64,000 nt of DNA, from positions 434,001-498,000 of the forward strand of contig JAZGTN010000165.1 of NCBI GenBank assembly GCA_037783415.1, written 5' to 3'. The stretch comes from Leptasterias polaris (taxonomy: Eukaryota > Echinodermata > Asteroidea > Forcipulatida > Asteriidae). A program made the translations under genes and the position numbers. The notes beneath the pieces are model-generated. The model worked only from the letters and a program-made list of their open reading frames with translations. It was not told the DNA's origin and made no database searches. This document shows positions 34,852-46,500 of the stretch, piece by piece (within the stretch, counting starts at the first letter, position 1; the number at the start of each line of letters is the position of its first letter).

Positions 34852-36436
34852 CATAGACAGAAACAAAAACGAAAGTATAGTGTCATGTTTCTGAACTGCC
34901 GGTTAGTTGGAAACATGTTATCTGGCCATTAACCGACTATAATAACTGTGTCCAAAAATAAACATTTCCCCGAAGCAGAATGTTAATCCATTGTTCTTAC
35001 TCTGACGAGAACATGTACCAGTATTGGAAAGAAAAAATAATAACTGCATAAAAACAGTAAAAATACAAACTTTAAATTCAATTAGACAAGCACTGACTAA
35101 TACTAATATAATAGCTAGCAGTAAATACATCGAGTAAAACTTACACAATTACCTACAATTTCTCTGTCTTAACTTGTACATAAAATAAACATTGCTCGGA
35201 TACATCATCTATCTTGGTTATGACAGGCTAAATATTTTAATGATAATTTCAATTATTGACATTGCTAAGTAATTCTTGAGTAAACGAATGTTGGTACAAA
35301 CATTGATCCACCCTGCACAAAAATGTATTTATAGTTATATTAGTAACAATTCCGTACATTAATAGAATTATAATAATGAGATTAATTACTGTTACAAAAC
35401 ACTAGTATTATTGATGAAGATTATGAAGTTACACTTTGTCATTTTCCTATACATTTTGAGAACTCACAAATACTGCATCTAGTTGCAACATGAATGTTCG
35501 TGCAAACGAAGCAAGTGAGCAAGTTCGTTTGGGTGTTACGTGCGTTAGCACACTGAACTGTTTTAGCAGTGTGCGCGATTTGAGGCAAAATTTATACAGC
35601 TGACAAACACACTATTACCATGGTGACACTGACAAGCCAACCCCATTCAGGCCATGTTGCATGCGTCATTTTACAGGCAACAAGATTTACTTCATCTCCA
35701 AAAAAAAAGTTGGGGTTAAACCTTGCATCTAGCCCTTTCTTGTCAATATCTTTTGTTACAGGAGGTGCCAAAATTAGGAGACCGCCAACATAGGGCTAGG
35801 TCAGTTGGTAGAGTGCCAAGGACACGTTCAACTTGAGGTCGTTGGTTCAAATCCCACTGAAGTAAATTTGTCTTAATTCAACACCAAAAGTATTCAGCAT
35901 TTACCCAGTCAATTCCCCATGTGAGTTATAAATTGATATTAGAAAAGAGAAATAATTTGAAATATTATAAGAATGGTTGTTGTTGTTGTTTTTTGTTTTT
36001 GGGGTTTTGTTTTTTATTGAGCCACCGACTTTGTTCATTTCACATGCAGAGCAGCTGGCTGGCTAAGATGCTTCTAAAAAGTGCCTTGATTTGGCCTGAC
36101 AAATGAACATCATAAGGTTGCTCAACGAAAACTGCAGCGTACTTGTGAGTGTACGGATGACGCAAACATTCAGGAAGGGAAGAGCCCGCGGTGGTACTAG
36201 TTTCAGTTTCAGTTTGTTTGGTGGTTTTTTGTTTTGTTGTGGGTTTTTTTCTTTTATTATGTTATGTTTTTCTTGAAAAACTTTAAGAGAAAGTACGGGA
36301 TTAGTTATTATCGAAAACATATAAGTTTTAATGTAAAACATTAATGTTTGTCGATTTCATCTTAAACCACTTTACCCCAAACCACGTTGTATACAAGTCA
36401 TCTGGTTACAGTCACCTTTAATTTGTGCTTGGGATG
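34852..36436. other. Intergenic with one decayed SINE
   Basis: AT-rich, no supported coding sequence. Contains the SINE copy at 35730-35900 and low-complexity G/T and T runs at 35970-36020 and 36210-36260. Confidence 0.5.
35730..35900 (+). mobile_element. Decayed copy of the Asn-like tRNA SINE
   Basis: Shares AGACCGCCAACATAGGGCTAG and B-box GGTTCAAATCC with the copy at 23414, but lacks six bases of the acceptor/A-box junction. The roughly 30 bases ahead of the shared leader (TTGTCAATATCTTTTGTTAC to GGTGCC) are the reverse complement of the corresponding segment in the first copy. Confidence 0.65.
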
Positions 36437-38190
36437 AGGGTTGGTGTTGCTGGAAACCACGGAGCTGCTTAGAGTAACTTGCCAGAAAGCAAATGCAACG
36501 GATGATACAATAAACAGATGGCCGAGCTGGCTATACTTTTGGCAGATTTTGTACACCCGGTATAGTCACAAATAAGACCATTTTTAAATTGTGCGGTACC
36601 CGCTGCCAATGATTCGAACCGCCTCTAGCCATCGGGCTAGCTCGCTGGTCTAGTGGTAAGACATCTGCTCTAGCAATGCAAAGGTCGTGGGTTCAAATCC
36701 CACCCGAGTGATTTGCCTGTGGGGTTTTTTTTTCAAAGAACTCGGGAAACTACTGAGTATACAGTGCTTAACACACATCGTGTAGGGTAAAAACAAAATT
36801 ATATTAAGACCATTTTTATTGTGCGTATTTCACCCCTCAAAACATGTTTAAAAGCGCTTTACAATAGTTTACAAAATCGTAATAATTCAGCACAGTAGAA
36901 TAATACAGCAAAGAGTATTATTTAACAATGTTAAACACATATAAAACAAAATTAACCAAAAGATTGGTAAAGATTTTCACGAGCCCCCCCCCCCCCCAAA
37001 AAAAAAAAACATTCCCGGAAACTGCCCCCACACCCCCCCCCCCCCCCCCCCTTCCACCCCTGTCTCTTAGATATGTGGAATGGTCCATTCTAGGACATTA
37101 AGAATGTTCAACTCACTGTGAGCAGAGCAACTGGTAAACACAATGGCATACATAACGTGTGACTCCTGTAGGAGCAAAGGGGCTCATAACAATCCATCGG
37201 GAATTGTTTCCCTTTAGTAGCTTTATGAAAACTTGAAAATGAAACTATTGAAAACTGGAACTAAATCTGTTCATAAACCAACGATCTAATCTTTAAATGA
37301 TTAGTGTAGTGGGCGGGGCTTTTTTTTTCTTCTTCCTTTTTTCACTTCCAAATTTGGCGTTCAGACAGAAAGTGGGCAACATCCTTTTCCTGTTCCTGCC
37401 GTCGTCTTTCAAAACACAAACAATAAACAAGGATCCAACTTTGTATTTTTGAACAACCGTTTCCTTCTTGTGAAAGTTAAATTTAGACCACAGCCAGACA
37501 ATACCTATTCATGGGAACGACTGACTGTACATATTAAAACAGTCATGGTTAGAAACAAAATAACAATCCGTGTGAATGGTTTTTTTATATTGGAACTCTG
37601 TATTGTAAATCTTGATTAACATTAGATATATAAAACAAAATGGTATTTTTATAAAGATTTTATAATTGTGGCTTTGGTTTCGAGTTTTATCAACATTACA
37701 TATCTCAAAATATGGCTTGACTAGAAGAACAATATATCGTAAATTGATTCACAAAAGAAGTTTATCCAGATAAAACAAAATGATCATAAATCCAAAATGC
37801 AAGAACAAAAGGTGATTAATTTGGTATGATATTGTTGTATAACACATTCGTATTCGTGGGTTTATCTACGAACCGTTCTTGGGGATGGTAGTTCAGACAT
37901 GCTGAATCGTTGTCCGTGCTTTCGTTAGAGGTGCCCGTTTAAATTAAAAGACCACTAATATTTATGACCATTTATTCTTCCAATACTAACCCAGATGTTA
38001 AAATGAGTTGATACGATTTGTACACGATTGACGTTTGTGCGACTTGTGTTTAAGTTACGAATTTTGGCATAATATTATTAGTGACTTCTTATGGAGCGAT
38101 CATACTCGTCACTCGGTGACGCTCATGGCGCCCCAACATTATTACCCCTGGCCACTAGGCCATTTATTTCATTCATTACACCATGAGCTC
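36437..38190. repeat. Segmental duplication, copy B (3' flank of G2)
   Basis: Counterpart of 9426-11265, aligning from the GGGTTGGTGTTGCTGGAAACC word onward. It includes the SINE head at 36632-36711 and the GGGCGGGGCTTTTTTT stretch. Small indels and a few lost segments relative to copy A (for example around 37620-37670). Confidence 0.85.
36632..36711 (+). mobile_element. tRNA-derived SINE head (copy B)
   Basis: Same tRNA-like sequence as 9632-9711 with one substitution in the A-box (TAGCTCGCTGG). It was duplicated with the locus and is not an independent insertion. Confidence 0.65.
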
Positions 38191-39335
38191 CACTGAAAAC
38201 ATCGCTTAGTCAACTTGTACAAAAGTTAGTTATTCGGAAAATGACTAATTTTCATATCACAATTACTATAAATATAAGACATAATGACTAATTTAAAAAC
38301 GTGCAAACTAACTCTTATTTTGCAAAGACTAATTACAAATTTGTTAATACTAATTGTGTGTTCTGACTAATTGATAAACTGTTGATTTACCAATGCAGTT
38401 AGTCATTTCATTTTGAATTTACTAATTGAAATGCACATTACTAATTGGATGACTAATGTATTCTTGAAACACTAATACCAATCTTAAATTAGTCAACATT
38501 CTTAAGTTTTTGTCGGTAAAAGTTCGCGCTCTTTTCCAGTCTGTTCTTTCTGTGTTAATGTGTAAACTAGGGTGGTGGCTCGCAGCTCAAACAAATAATG
38601 GCAAAAACCTCATTGACTTGTTCCAGTCAAGGGTATTGAATGGTTCTACATGTAAAGATAGTGGGGAACATTCTAACTGTATTGGACCAAGCATGGCACC
38701 TGGTTAGTACGGAAACTATCATATTAATATTATTTCGTGACTTGTGAGTATAATGGACAATCATGCATGTAACGTGCATGATGTCAAAGTCGAGTCGTCG
38801 AAGCAACGGTCGAGTTGTCTCTAAGGTTTCGTGGGCTCAATGTTTGGCATGTGACAGGGGTGTACCCTATAATATGGGATATTTGGATGCTTTTACGCGG
38901 CCTACTATAGGTTATAGGAAAACTTGATGAAGACCTGTCTTAATTTGTTATTGTTTATTGTTGCGTGTGTGCTCACTATTGTTGTAGTTTCACCAACTTT
39001 GCAACGAATGTTTTGGACATTGCTTCATTGTGAGTGACCAATGAATAAAATAGCAAGACTAAATGATATATTGTTTGTCTAAATTAATGACTCATTGTTT
39101 TGGGAGTAAGACTAATAAAGTTTTCGGGATTACTAATTAAATTTTGTGTTTTACTAATCTTGCAAACAATAAGTAAAATTAAACCATTTTCAAAGACTAA
39201 ATAATATTAGTCTTTCGTGAATGTATTGACTAATCTTTCGATTGGATGACAAACCAAGATTAGTAAAATTAAACCATTGTAAAGGACTAATTTTGTTTAG
39301 TCAATTGACCAAGTTGTGTGTGCTGCCAGGTCTTT
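38191..39335. mobile_element. 1.1-kb insertion with ACTAAT-rich arms
   Basis: Interrupts a SINE that is continuous in copy A (11190-11490): the left flank ends ATGAGCTCCACTG and the right resumes near GCGCACCAAGCTGAAAC. The outer 300 bp on each side carry about a dozen ACTAAT/ATTAGT or ACTAAA words each (GACTAATT is commonest), whereas the central 550 bp (38500-39040) has none. The ends, TTAGTCAACTTG on the left and the complement of CAAGTTGTG on the right, pair loosely. No transposase is present. Reads as a non-autonomous DNA transposon with repeated subterminal motifs; exact ends are uncertain by about 10 bp. Confidence 0.55.
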
Positions 39336-39342
39336 AGCGCAC

Positions 39343-39540
39343 CAAGCTGAAACAATCATGTAAGCATTTCTGCCCTCACAGGTACCCAACTACCTCTGGG
39401 TGAAGAGAAGCAATTATATGCAGTAAGTATCTTGCACAAGGACACAAATGTCATGACCGGGACTCGAACCCACACCCTGATGACTCAGCTAGAACTTGAG
39501 TCTGGTGCTTCAAACCGATCGGCAAAATCACACCACGTGA
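39343..39540 (-). mobile_element. tRNA-derived SINE, minus strand (copy B)
   Basis: Head with B-box GGTTCGAGTCC in the complement of 39455-39534. The rest of the SINE body lies at about 38085-38190, beyond the ACTAAT-rich insertion. Confidence 0.6.
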
Positions 39541-39954
39541 ACAATGCTGATAGTATGTGCGACTCAGTCGTTCTTTATGAAAGAAGGCGTACACACACTA
39601 CTTGTACGTCATTATAAAACATCACTGTCATTATAAAACATCAGCTTGTTGATTATGAAGTTCATAAAAGAACCATTTTTAGTGAAACATTTTCCAGAAG
39701 ACTGTATCTGAAAACCTAAATAAAAACAATTAAAACAGGTTTTTTTTACTGCTTCTCCTGACTCATACAACGGATTGAGCACATTTTTTCCAGTTTTGTT
39801 ATTTCGTGTGTATGGTTGATCACACCAAACATGAACACTGTCTGCGACTATTTTGTCAATTCTACCAATATGTATAATGCAGGATGTCTCTCTTCAATTT
39901 CACCATACCTTAGTTGGAGTAAAACCAGATCAGAACTTCTCGATCCACAGTTAT
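39541..39954. other. 3' flank of G2
   Basis: Aligns with 11491-11942 beside G1, including the relict MITE fragment. It lacks a roughly 50-bp segment present in copy A. No gene. Confidence 0.6.
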
Positions 39955-41448
39955 TTATTTATCACGACGGATTTCAGCATACTCACTCTGCTCCTCCGAC
40001 TGAAGTGTTGCTGTGTTCCTTGCCGATGGAGGGCGATGTAGGTCCAAGTCCGCATAAACCAGTCCCTCAACGTTTTTCTTGCATGACGCGAAATCGTCTT
40101 CGATGAGTGTGTCTGTTTCCTTGCCGTTATCATCTGGTGGTAGATTGACTTTGTGATGGTCATTCTTCCCTGGGTGGTTAGGTTCGGTTTTCGTGGACCT
40201 GTTCGGCATTGTGTATATCGCATGGTCCCTTGCATTTCCCATCTCCTCGTCCATGCCGTCTCCATTGGCGACTGTGTTACCATCTTGACCAGTTGTTGAT
40301 CGAGCAGGTACGCAATATCTCTTGATTTCGTTACGTCCGGTCTTATCGGCGCACGCGTATAACACTTCAGCCTGTTTCGTGGCACTACTACTTGACATAG
40401 GGATTTCGTCGTAGGTTTGACCATTTTGATCATCGCTGGTCACTACTGTTGCTCCATCTGCTATAGGTGGTCTCTGCTCACGTGTAACCGCCGTCTGCCC
40501 AGGTCTGGTTTGTTTGTGTTTGTATTTCATCAAGTAGCATCCAAGCAAAGCTATGATGATCAGAAAGAAGATTGCACCGATGACACCAACAATAATAATC
40601 ACGCTGGAGTCTTGAAGGGTATTGTCGTCGGTGTTGGGGGCTGATTTATCCGTGTATGTGTCTTTAACTGGAACTGTCACCGTGGTTAAAGGCAAGACAA
40701 ACAACATCGAATCATTGATGGTTTTGAATCGTGCACCGTCTTGAAATGCAATGCATCTAACTTTAAAGTAGTTAAACTCATCCAGAGTAACGTTGATAAT
40801 CTGAAGAAGTTGTCCATTTTGGACGAGTTCAAACCGACCATCGAAGCTACGCACTGTGTCTGGGTTAACGATCACCTCGTCTTTGTCAACGAGGAACACG
40901 CGCCATTTGTATTCACTCGCTACCTGCTGTGGTGTAGACTTGAAGTCACACGTGAACGTTGCATTCTCGTGTTCATGTATCGTCATTTGAGAGGGTGATA
41001 TTGAGACAGTCGATGGTATCTGAAGAGGCGTAAGGGAGCAATTTGGACCATCGGGACGGGGACCAGCTACACATGTAAACTCCCTCATGTTGTCAAACTC
41101 AGTCAGCTCACGCTCAACTACATAAGTCTCACCTGGATTCACTTCCGTTTTGTCTTCAATTTGGATGGGACTGCTTGATGTGGATTCAAACCAGGTCAAC
41201 AGGTTTGGGGTATCGCGTTGTGAGAGGGTGCATTTAAACGAGATGGTTGAACCAACCCTTGGTTGTTCAGGTTCAAAGTCACAACTCGGTTTATGCTTGG
41301 GGAGAAGTGGATTAACTGTCAATAAAGCTTCCTCACTGGGACGCTCTTCTCCATCCATCATTGTACACCAATATGTTCCATTGTCTTCTAGCTGTACGTT
41401 ATGGATGTGCAAATGATAGCGGTTACTTACAATTGACTCAACGGCCAC

Positions 41449-44400
41449 GTGTAAGGGAGTAAACCTTCCAAATCAGGAGTTGGAGCCCCGAAGGCGGAAC
41501 GGTGCCTTGCAAACACTGTTTCGGCAGCTCCTGCAGCCAGGCTGATACCAAACGTCATGCTTCGCATTCCTTTGGATTCCATCAGCAAGGCCGAGAGGGG
41601 GATTCTGACGCCTGGGCAACCCAGGATCTCCATACTATATGCCCAGGCTTGCGCCCTGGAGAGGTCACTCCAGCCTCACCCTAGAGTGAGGACACAACAC
41701 GGTAGCTGGCAGTTACGGGTTATAAGTCCCATCCAAATTGGCGAAGGGAACGGGGCGCCACGGGCCAGCTTCGACGGTGGGAGGAACCATTGCGTTCCAG
41801 TGGTCGGCTACCGCCCGCCTTAAGCTGGGCAGCCCCCGGCCAGTAAGGTGTCGACCCGCCAACGTCCGTCTGCCTCAATGGGTGCTTGGGGCTTAGTGTA
41901 AAGCACGACAAGCGGACGTTAACACCGCACCAGGCAAAAAAGGAAAACTAAAAACGGAGATGCCAGCTCTTCGAATATCAAGCTGGAATGTAAGAACCAT
42001 GCGCACAGGGCTCTCAGACAGCCTTGACCAAATCAACGACTCTCGCAAGACCGCCATTATCGACCATGAGCTCGACCGACTCAATGTTGACATTGCTGCT
42101 CTCCAAGAGACACGACTTGCTGACAGTGGTTCCTTAAAGGAAAAAAACTACACTTTCTTCTGGCATGGCAAGAGTGCGGAAGAGACTCGAGAACACGGCG
42201 TTGGTTTCGCAGTGAAAAACACGCTAATTGCCACAACTGTACCACCGTCAGAAGGCTCCGAACGCATCCTCGCCATCGGCCTATCCACCAGCAGCGGACC
42301 AGCCAATCTGCTGAGCGTTTATGCCCCAACACTCTGCTCTTCCCCCGAGTCCAAAGACAAGTTCTATGAGGAGCTCGACATGGCCATCAGCACAATCCCA
42401 AAGAACGAGCACCTGTTCCTCCTGGGGGATTTCAATGCTAGGGTTGGTGTCGACCACGAATCCTGGCCAGATTGCCTTGGACACTTTGGAGTGGGGAGCA
42501 TGAATGAAAATGGGCAGAGACTGCTAGAGTTGTGCTGCTATCATAAGCTCTGCATTACCAACACCTATTTCCAGACCAAGCCACTGCACAGGGTCTCCTG
42601 GAGACACCCAAGATCAAAGCGCTGGCACCAGCTTGATCTCATCATTACTAGACGAGAGGCACTCAACTCTATCCGCTTCACCCGCACCTTTCACAGTGCA
42701 GACTGTGACACGGACCACTCCCTCGTCCTCAGTAAGGTCAAGCTACAGCCGAGGCAGATCCACCATGCCAAGCCGATGGCACGGCCCAAGATCAACGCCA
42801 GCCGCTCTAAAGATCCAAATATCACCAAGCTCTTCCTCACCTCTCTTGATCAAGCACTCTCCTCTTCCAATCAGCAAAGTGCTGTGGACCAGTGGAACTG
42901 CCTGCGTGACACCATTTACAACAAAGCCCTCGCAGCATACGGCAAGAAAGTGAGGAAGAACGTAGACTGGTTTGAGGCAAATGCTGCGAAGATGGAGCCT
43001 GTTATAGAGGCTAAGCGCACCGCCTTTCTCAAGTTCAAAGATAATCCATCGACGAGGAATCTTGAGGATCTAAGGAAAGCTAGGAGCAAGGCCCAGCAAA
43101 CCGCACGACGCTGCGCAAACAACTATTGGCTCAAACTCTCCTCCACCATACAGATCGCCTCTGACACAGGTGACATCAGGGGCATGTACGAGGGAATCAA
43201 ACAAGCTACAGGTCCCTCCATTAGAAAAACAGCACCTCTCAAATCCAAGTCTGGTGAAGTCATCACCGACAGCAGCAAACAGATGGAAAGATGGGCTGAG
43301 CACTACATGGAGTTATATGCAACAGATAACACAGTGTCGGAGGAGGCTCTGAATGGCATCGCAAGCCTGCCTGTGATGAAGGAGCTTGATATGGAACCTA
43401 CTCAAGAGGAGCTTGAAAAAGCCATTGACAGCCTCAAATGCGGCAAGGCCCCAGGTGCTGATGGGATAACACCTGACGTCATCAAACTTGGGAAACCCTC
43501 TCTCCTGCCATATCTCCACGACCTCCTGTGCCTTTGCTGGAATGAAGGAGCCGTCCCCCAGGACATGCGTGATGCAAAAATCGTCACGCTGTACAAGAAC
43601 AAGGGCGACCGCAGTGACTGCAACAATTACCGCGGCATCTCTCTGCTCAGCACTGTGGGGAAGGTCTTCGCACGTGTCGCGCTTATCAGGCTCCAGCGTC
43701 TGGCCGAACGTGTCTACCCTGAGTCACAGTGTGGCTTCAGGGCAGCAAGATCCACGGTGGACATGATCTTCACCCTTCGACAACTGCAGGAGAAATGCCG
43801 TGAACAGAGGAGACCCCTGTATCTTGCCTTCGTCGACCTCACAAAGGCCTTCGACCTTGTTAGCAGAGATGGTCTCTTCAAGCTACTTGCAAAGATCGGC
43901 TGCCCGCCAAAATTCCTCAACATCCTGACATCTTTTCACAACAACATGCGGGGTTCAGTCTGCTACGATGGAAAAACTTCAGAGGCCTTCCCAATCTGCA
44001 GCGGAGTGAAGCAGGGCTGTGTTCTTGCACCAACCCTCTTCGGAATTTTCTTCTCGCTTCTGCTGTCATTTGCATACGACTCATCCCATGAAGGCGTCTA
44101 TCTACACTCAAGAGCTGACGGGAAACTCTTCAACCTTGCCCGCCTGAGATCTAAGACCAAGTGTTCCAGTGTTCTTCTTAGGGAAATGCTATTTGCAGAC
44201 GATGCCGCTCTAGCATCCCACACAGAGACAGGGCTCCAGCAGTTGGTGGACAGGCTTTCCTACGCGTGCAAGGAGTTTGCCCTCACCATCAGCATCAAGA
44301 AGACCCATGTCATGGCCCAAGATGTCGAAAACCCACCCTCCATCTCTATTGGCAACACGACTCTTGACTGTGTGGACTCCTTCACGTACCTCGGGTCAAC

Positions 44401-45197
44401 AGTCTCCAGCAATCTGTCACTTGACGCAGAATTGAGCACCCGTCTTGCCAGGGCCGCCGCAGTGATGGCCAGACTGGCAAAGAGAGTGTGGCTAAATAAG
44501 AACCTAGCCGTGCGCACAAAACTCCAGGTCTACCAAGCATGCGTCACCAGCACTCTGCTATACGGCAGTGAGGCCTGGACCACCTATATCAGACAAGAAA
44601 AACGGCTGAACAGCTTCCACCTGCGCTGCCTACGCCGCATCTTGGGCATTACATGGCAGGAGAAAGTTCCAAACATCGAAGTCCTGGGACGTGCCCATTC
44701 CACCAGCATGTTTGCCATGTTGAGTCAGCGCCGCCTCAGATGGCTCGGTCACGTCCACAGGATGGACTCCAGTCGGCTGCCAAGAGCAATCCTTTATGGC
44801 GTACTTTCATCAGGCTCCAGGCCAATTGGTCGCCCATACCTACGATTCAAGGACGTCTGTAGACGCGACATGAGGCAGGCTGGCATAGACCCCAACAGCT
44901 GGGAGGAAGCTGCACAGAAACGCAGCGCCTGGAGGCAGACAGTTGCCATAGGGGTCAACCACGCTGAAGAGAGGCGCATTTCCTTGCTGCAGGAGAAGAG
45001 GCAGAGGAGGAAATTGCGAGTAGCAGCCCCCACTCCAGTGTCAGCCCCCTCCCCGTATGTCTGCAACAACTGTGGCAGAGACTGTCATGCAAGAATCGGA
45101 CTTCTCAGTCACAGCCGCAGCTGCAAGAGAGAGGAAAATCCCCCGGGTGCAGTCCATCGTCAGTATTGACGGACGGATGCCTACTACTACTTTCCCT
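41449..45197 (+). mobile_element. APE-type non-LTR retrotransposon (RTE-like)
   Basis: 3749 bp inserted antisense in the Ig1 exon of G2. Flanks CTCAACGGCCAC (41437-41448) and CTCAACAGCAAC (45198-45209) look like a 12-bp target duplication with two mismatches. A GC-rich 5' region of 511 bp precedes one long frame. The 3' untranslated part is under 30 bp and ends in a short CTA repeat, as in RTE-group elements. The intact frame and apparent full length suggest a fairly recent insertion. Confidence 0.85.
41960..45169 (+). CDS. LINE endonuclease/reverse transcriptase, 1069 aa, intact
   Basis: The N-terminal apurinic-type endonuclease spans about residues 5-260, with LQETR (E50), GDFNARVG (D157, N159) and TDHS (D252, H253). 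The reverse transcriptase spans about 480-800: NNYRGISLLS, FVDLTKAFD, GVKQGCVLAPTLFGIFF and the catalytic FADD (745-748). The C-terminal region has LLYGSEAWTTY and LRWLGHVHRMDSSRLPRAIL, and ends in a C2HC finger (C1035, C1038, H1051, C1055). No gag-like ORF1 is visible upstream. The architecture and short 3' end resemble RTE-type elements, the group that gave rise to vertebrate CFDP2-like sequences, but the clade needs a tree. Its GC-rich codon usage differs sharply from the AT-rich surroundings. Confidence 0.9.
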   Translation: MPALRISSWNVRTMRTGLSDSLDQINDSRKTAIIDHELDRLNVDIAALQETRLADSGSLKEKNYTFFWHGKSAEETREHGVGFAVKNTLIATTVPPSEGSERILAIGLSTSSGPANLLSVYAPTLCSSPESKDKFYEELDMAISTIPKNEHLFLLGDFNARVGVDHESWPDCLGHFGVGSMNENGQRLLELCCYHKLCITNTYFQTKPLHRVSWRHPRSKRWHQLDLIITRREALNSIRFTRTFHSADCDTDHSLVLSKVKLQPRQIHHAKPMARPKINASRSKDPNITKLFLTSLDQALSSSNQQSAVDQWNCLRDTIYNKALAAYGKKVRKNVDWFEANAAKMEPVIEAKRTAFLKFKDNPSTRNLEDLRKARSKAQQTARRCANNYWLKLSSTIQIASDTGDIRGMYEGIKQATGPSIRKTAPLKSKSGEVITDSSKQMERWAEHYMELYATDNTVSEEALNGIASLPVMKELDMEPTQEELEKAIDSLKCGKAPGADGITPDVIKLGKPSLLPYLHDLLCLCWNEGAVPQDMRDAKIVTLYKNKGDRSDCNNYRGISLLSTVGKVFARVALIRLQRLAERVYPESQCGFRAARSTVDMIFTLRQLQEKCREQRRPLYLAFVDLTKAFDLVSRDGLFKLLAKIGCPPKFLNILTSFHNNMRGSVCYDGKTSEAFPICSGVKQGCVLAPTLFGIFFSLLLSFAYDSSHEGVYLHSRADGKLFNLARLRSKTKCSSVLLREMLFADDAALASHTETGLQQLVDRLSYACKEFALTISIKKTHVMAQDVENPPSISIGNTTLDCVDSFTYLGSTVSSNLSLDAELSTRLARAAAVMARLAKRVWLNKNLAVRTKLQVYQACVTSTLLYGSEAWTTYIRQEKRLNSFHLRCLRRILGITWQEKVPNIEVLGRAHSTSMFAMLSQRRLRWLGHVHRMDSSRLPRAILYGVLSSGSRPIGRPYLRFKDVCRRDMRQAGIDPNSWEEAAQKRSAWRQTVAIGVNHAEERRISLLQEKRQRRKLRVAAPTPVSAPSPYVCNNCGRDCHARIGLLSHSRSCKREENPPGAVHRQY

Positions 45198-45666
45198 CTC
45201 AACAGCAACATTATTATAGCGATTTGCAAAGTTTGGTACAACGGTTTTACAGACAGAAATTTGCTCAGCGAAAGAATCTTTTATTTTCCTTCTGTTCCAA
45301 CTGAAGCTGTAATAATCACAGCTTGGTAAATATTGCGATTCACAAGTGAATGTTACATTACTCCCCTCGTTGACCGTAACACTCCGTGGGTTCAAGTCGA
45401 AATACCGGCATTCTGCTGAAAAGATCATTGTGGTCAAGACAATGCTCAAGAACATACACAACTTTGTAATCTCCATATTAACACACGTCCAGTAAGAGTG
45501 ACAACCCGTCAATGTCGTATCAACCAGAACGTGGTAAATCAAGACAGCTCGGGGCAAACCAAGAAACAAAACTTGTGTAATGATGCCGTGTCAATGTTCC
45601 ATCTGATGACAACACTGTAGTGTTACAGTAATGTTTTACCTAGCAGGCATAGTTTTTACAATCCTG

Positions 45667-45675
45667 TATTTATAG
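45667..45675 (-). promoter_or_regulatory. TATA-like box upstream of G2
   Basis: On the minus strand CTATAAATA, 191-199 bases upstream of the G2 ATG. The same element at a similar distance precedes G4 (61562-61570) and, with one change, G3 (50496-50504), within an otherwise conserved 5' flank. Confidence 0.45.
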
Positions 45676-46296
45676 ATCCTCTTCCAATAATAATTTTATA
45701 ATCAACACAGTTTTGGGTTTCCTGGTGTTTCCCTAAACATAATGATGTCACTTCTTTACAGTACGTATACGGATGTCAATCAACAATGTAGGAAATGGTT
45801 CTCTTGCTTTACTGAACAATGTCAACAGTTAACATCTATTTGGTTTTTGTGGGTTTTATTTTATTTTAAGGAATCTAGGTTGATTTCTGTCATGACTTAA
45901 TGTTTTTACAGAGTCGCTTCCTTGTTTTGGTTTTTTTTTTCAACGTTTTTATTTCTTTGAAGGGATGTTCGAGGGAAGTTTCAAATTAGTTTTGCTCATT
46001 ACTTCCTTGTTTAACCGATGTCTGGGGGAAATGAAAAGGGCAAACTGTTGTTCAGAAACAAAGGAGAATTGTTTTTTGAGATAATTATTCTGATGAATTT
46101 CTCTAAACTATGAGCCAGTCAGTAACAACGGTCGAATGAGTTGGTAAATCTGCTTACCGAGACGTGTCAAGTAAGTGTGTTAAACAAATGGTCTATGAAG
46201 CAGGGCTATATAAACAAATACTCAGCCTCAATTATTGGCTTTCTGATGATGGGTTATTATTTCAATAATTGTGTAATGATCTTGTATGCTTTATTC

Positions 46297-46500
46297 TCGT
46301 ACTGTGCAGTCGCTATCATCCGATCAAACTCAGCCACTGTGAATAGTTACACCAAAGGTGTGGAACCTTCGGTGGGATTTGAACCTATAACTCTCTCAAT
46401 TCTAGATTAAATTTCGAAACGATTAAACAAACGAGTTCGCCAAAGGGCAACAGGTCGGGATTACATCTTGGTATATGATTGGTACGGCATACGTCAATGA
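46297..46500 (-). mobile_element. tRNA-like SINE, family C, copy 3
   Basis: Same module as 14963-15165, with AGGTTCAAATCCCACC on the minus strand. Confidence 0.55.

Larger units (their letters stand above)
39955..45476 (-). pseudogene. G2: ITIM-type Ig receptor split by a LINE
   Basis: The 5' part, 45476-45198, encodes ATG, signal peptide and the first half of Ig domain 1 (NEGSNVTFTCESQYLPSC). The 3' part, 41448-39955, encodes the rest of Ig1 from the SNRYHLHIHN strand with its DNGTYWC, Ig2, Ig3, the transmembrane helix and a tail of the G1 type with ITIMs LVYADL and SEYAEI. Between them lies an antisense LINE of about 3.75 kb (41449-45197). Both parts are otherwise open and in register with G1 and G3, so the insertion is the only visible lesion. 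Ig3 is of the G3 type (VDKDEVIVNPDTVRSFDGR), unlike G1. As assembled no full receptor can be made, unless the insertion is polymorphic. Confidence 0.85.

Noticed and set aside
42081..45069. Multiple 60-90 codon frames on both strands inside 41960-45169
   Set aside because: Shadows of the single 1069-codon LINE frame in a GC-rich region with few stops.
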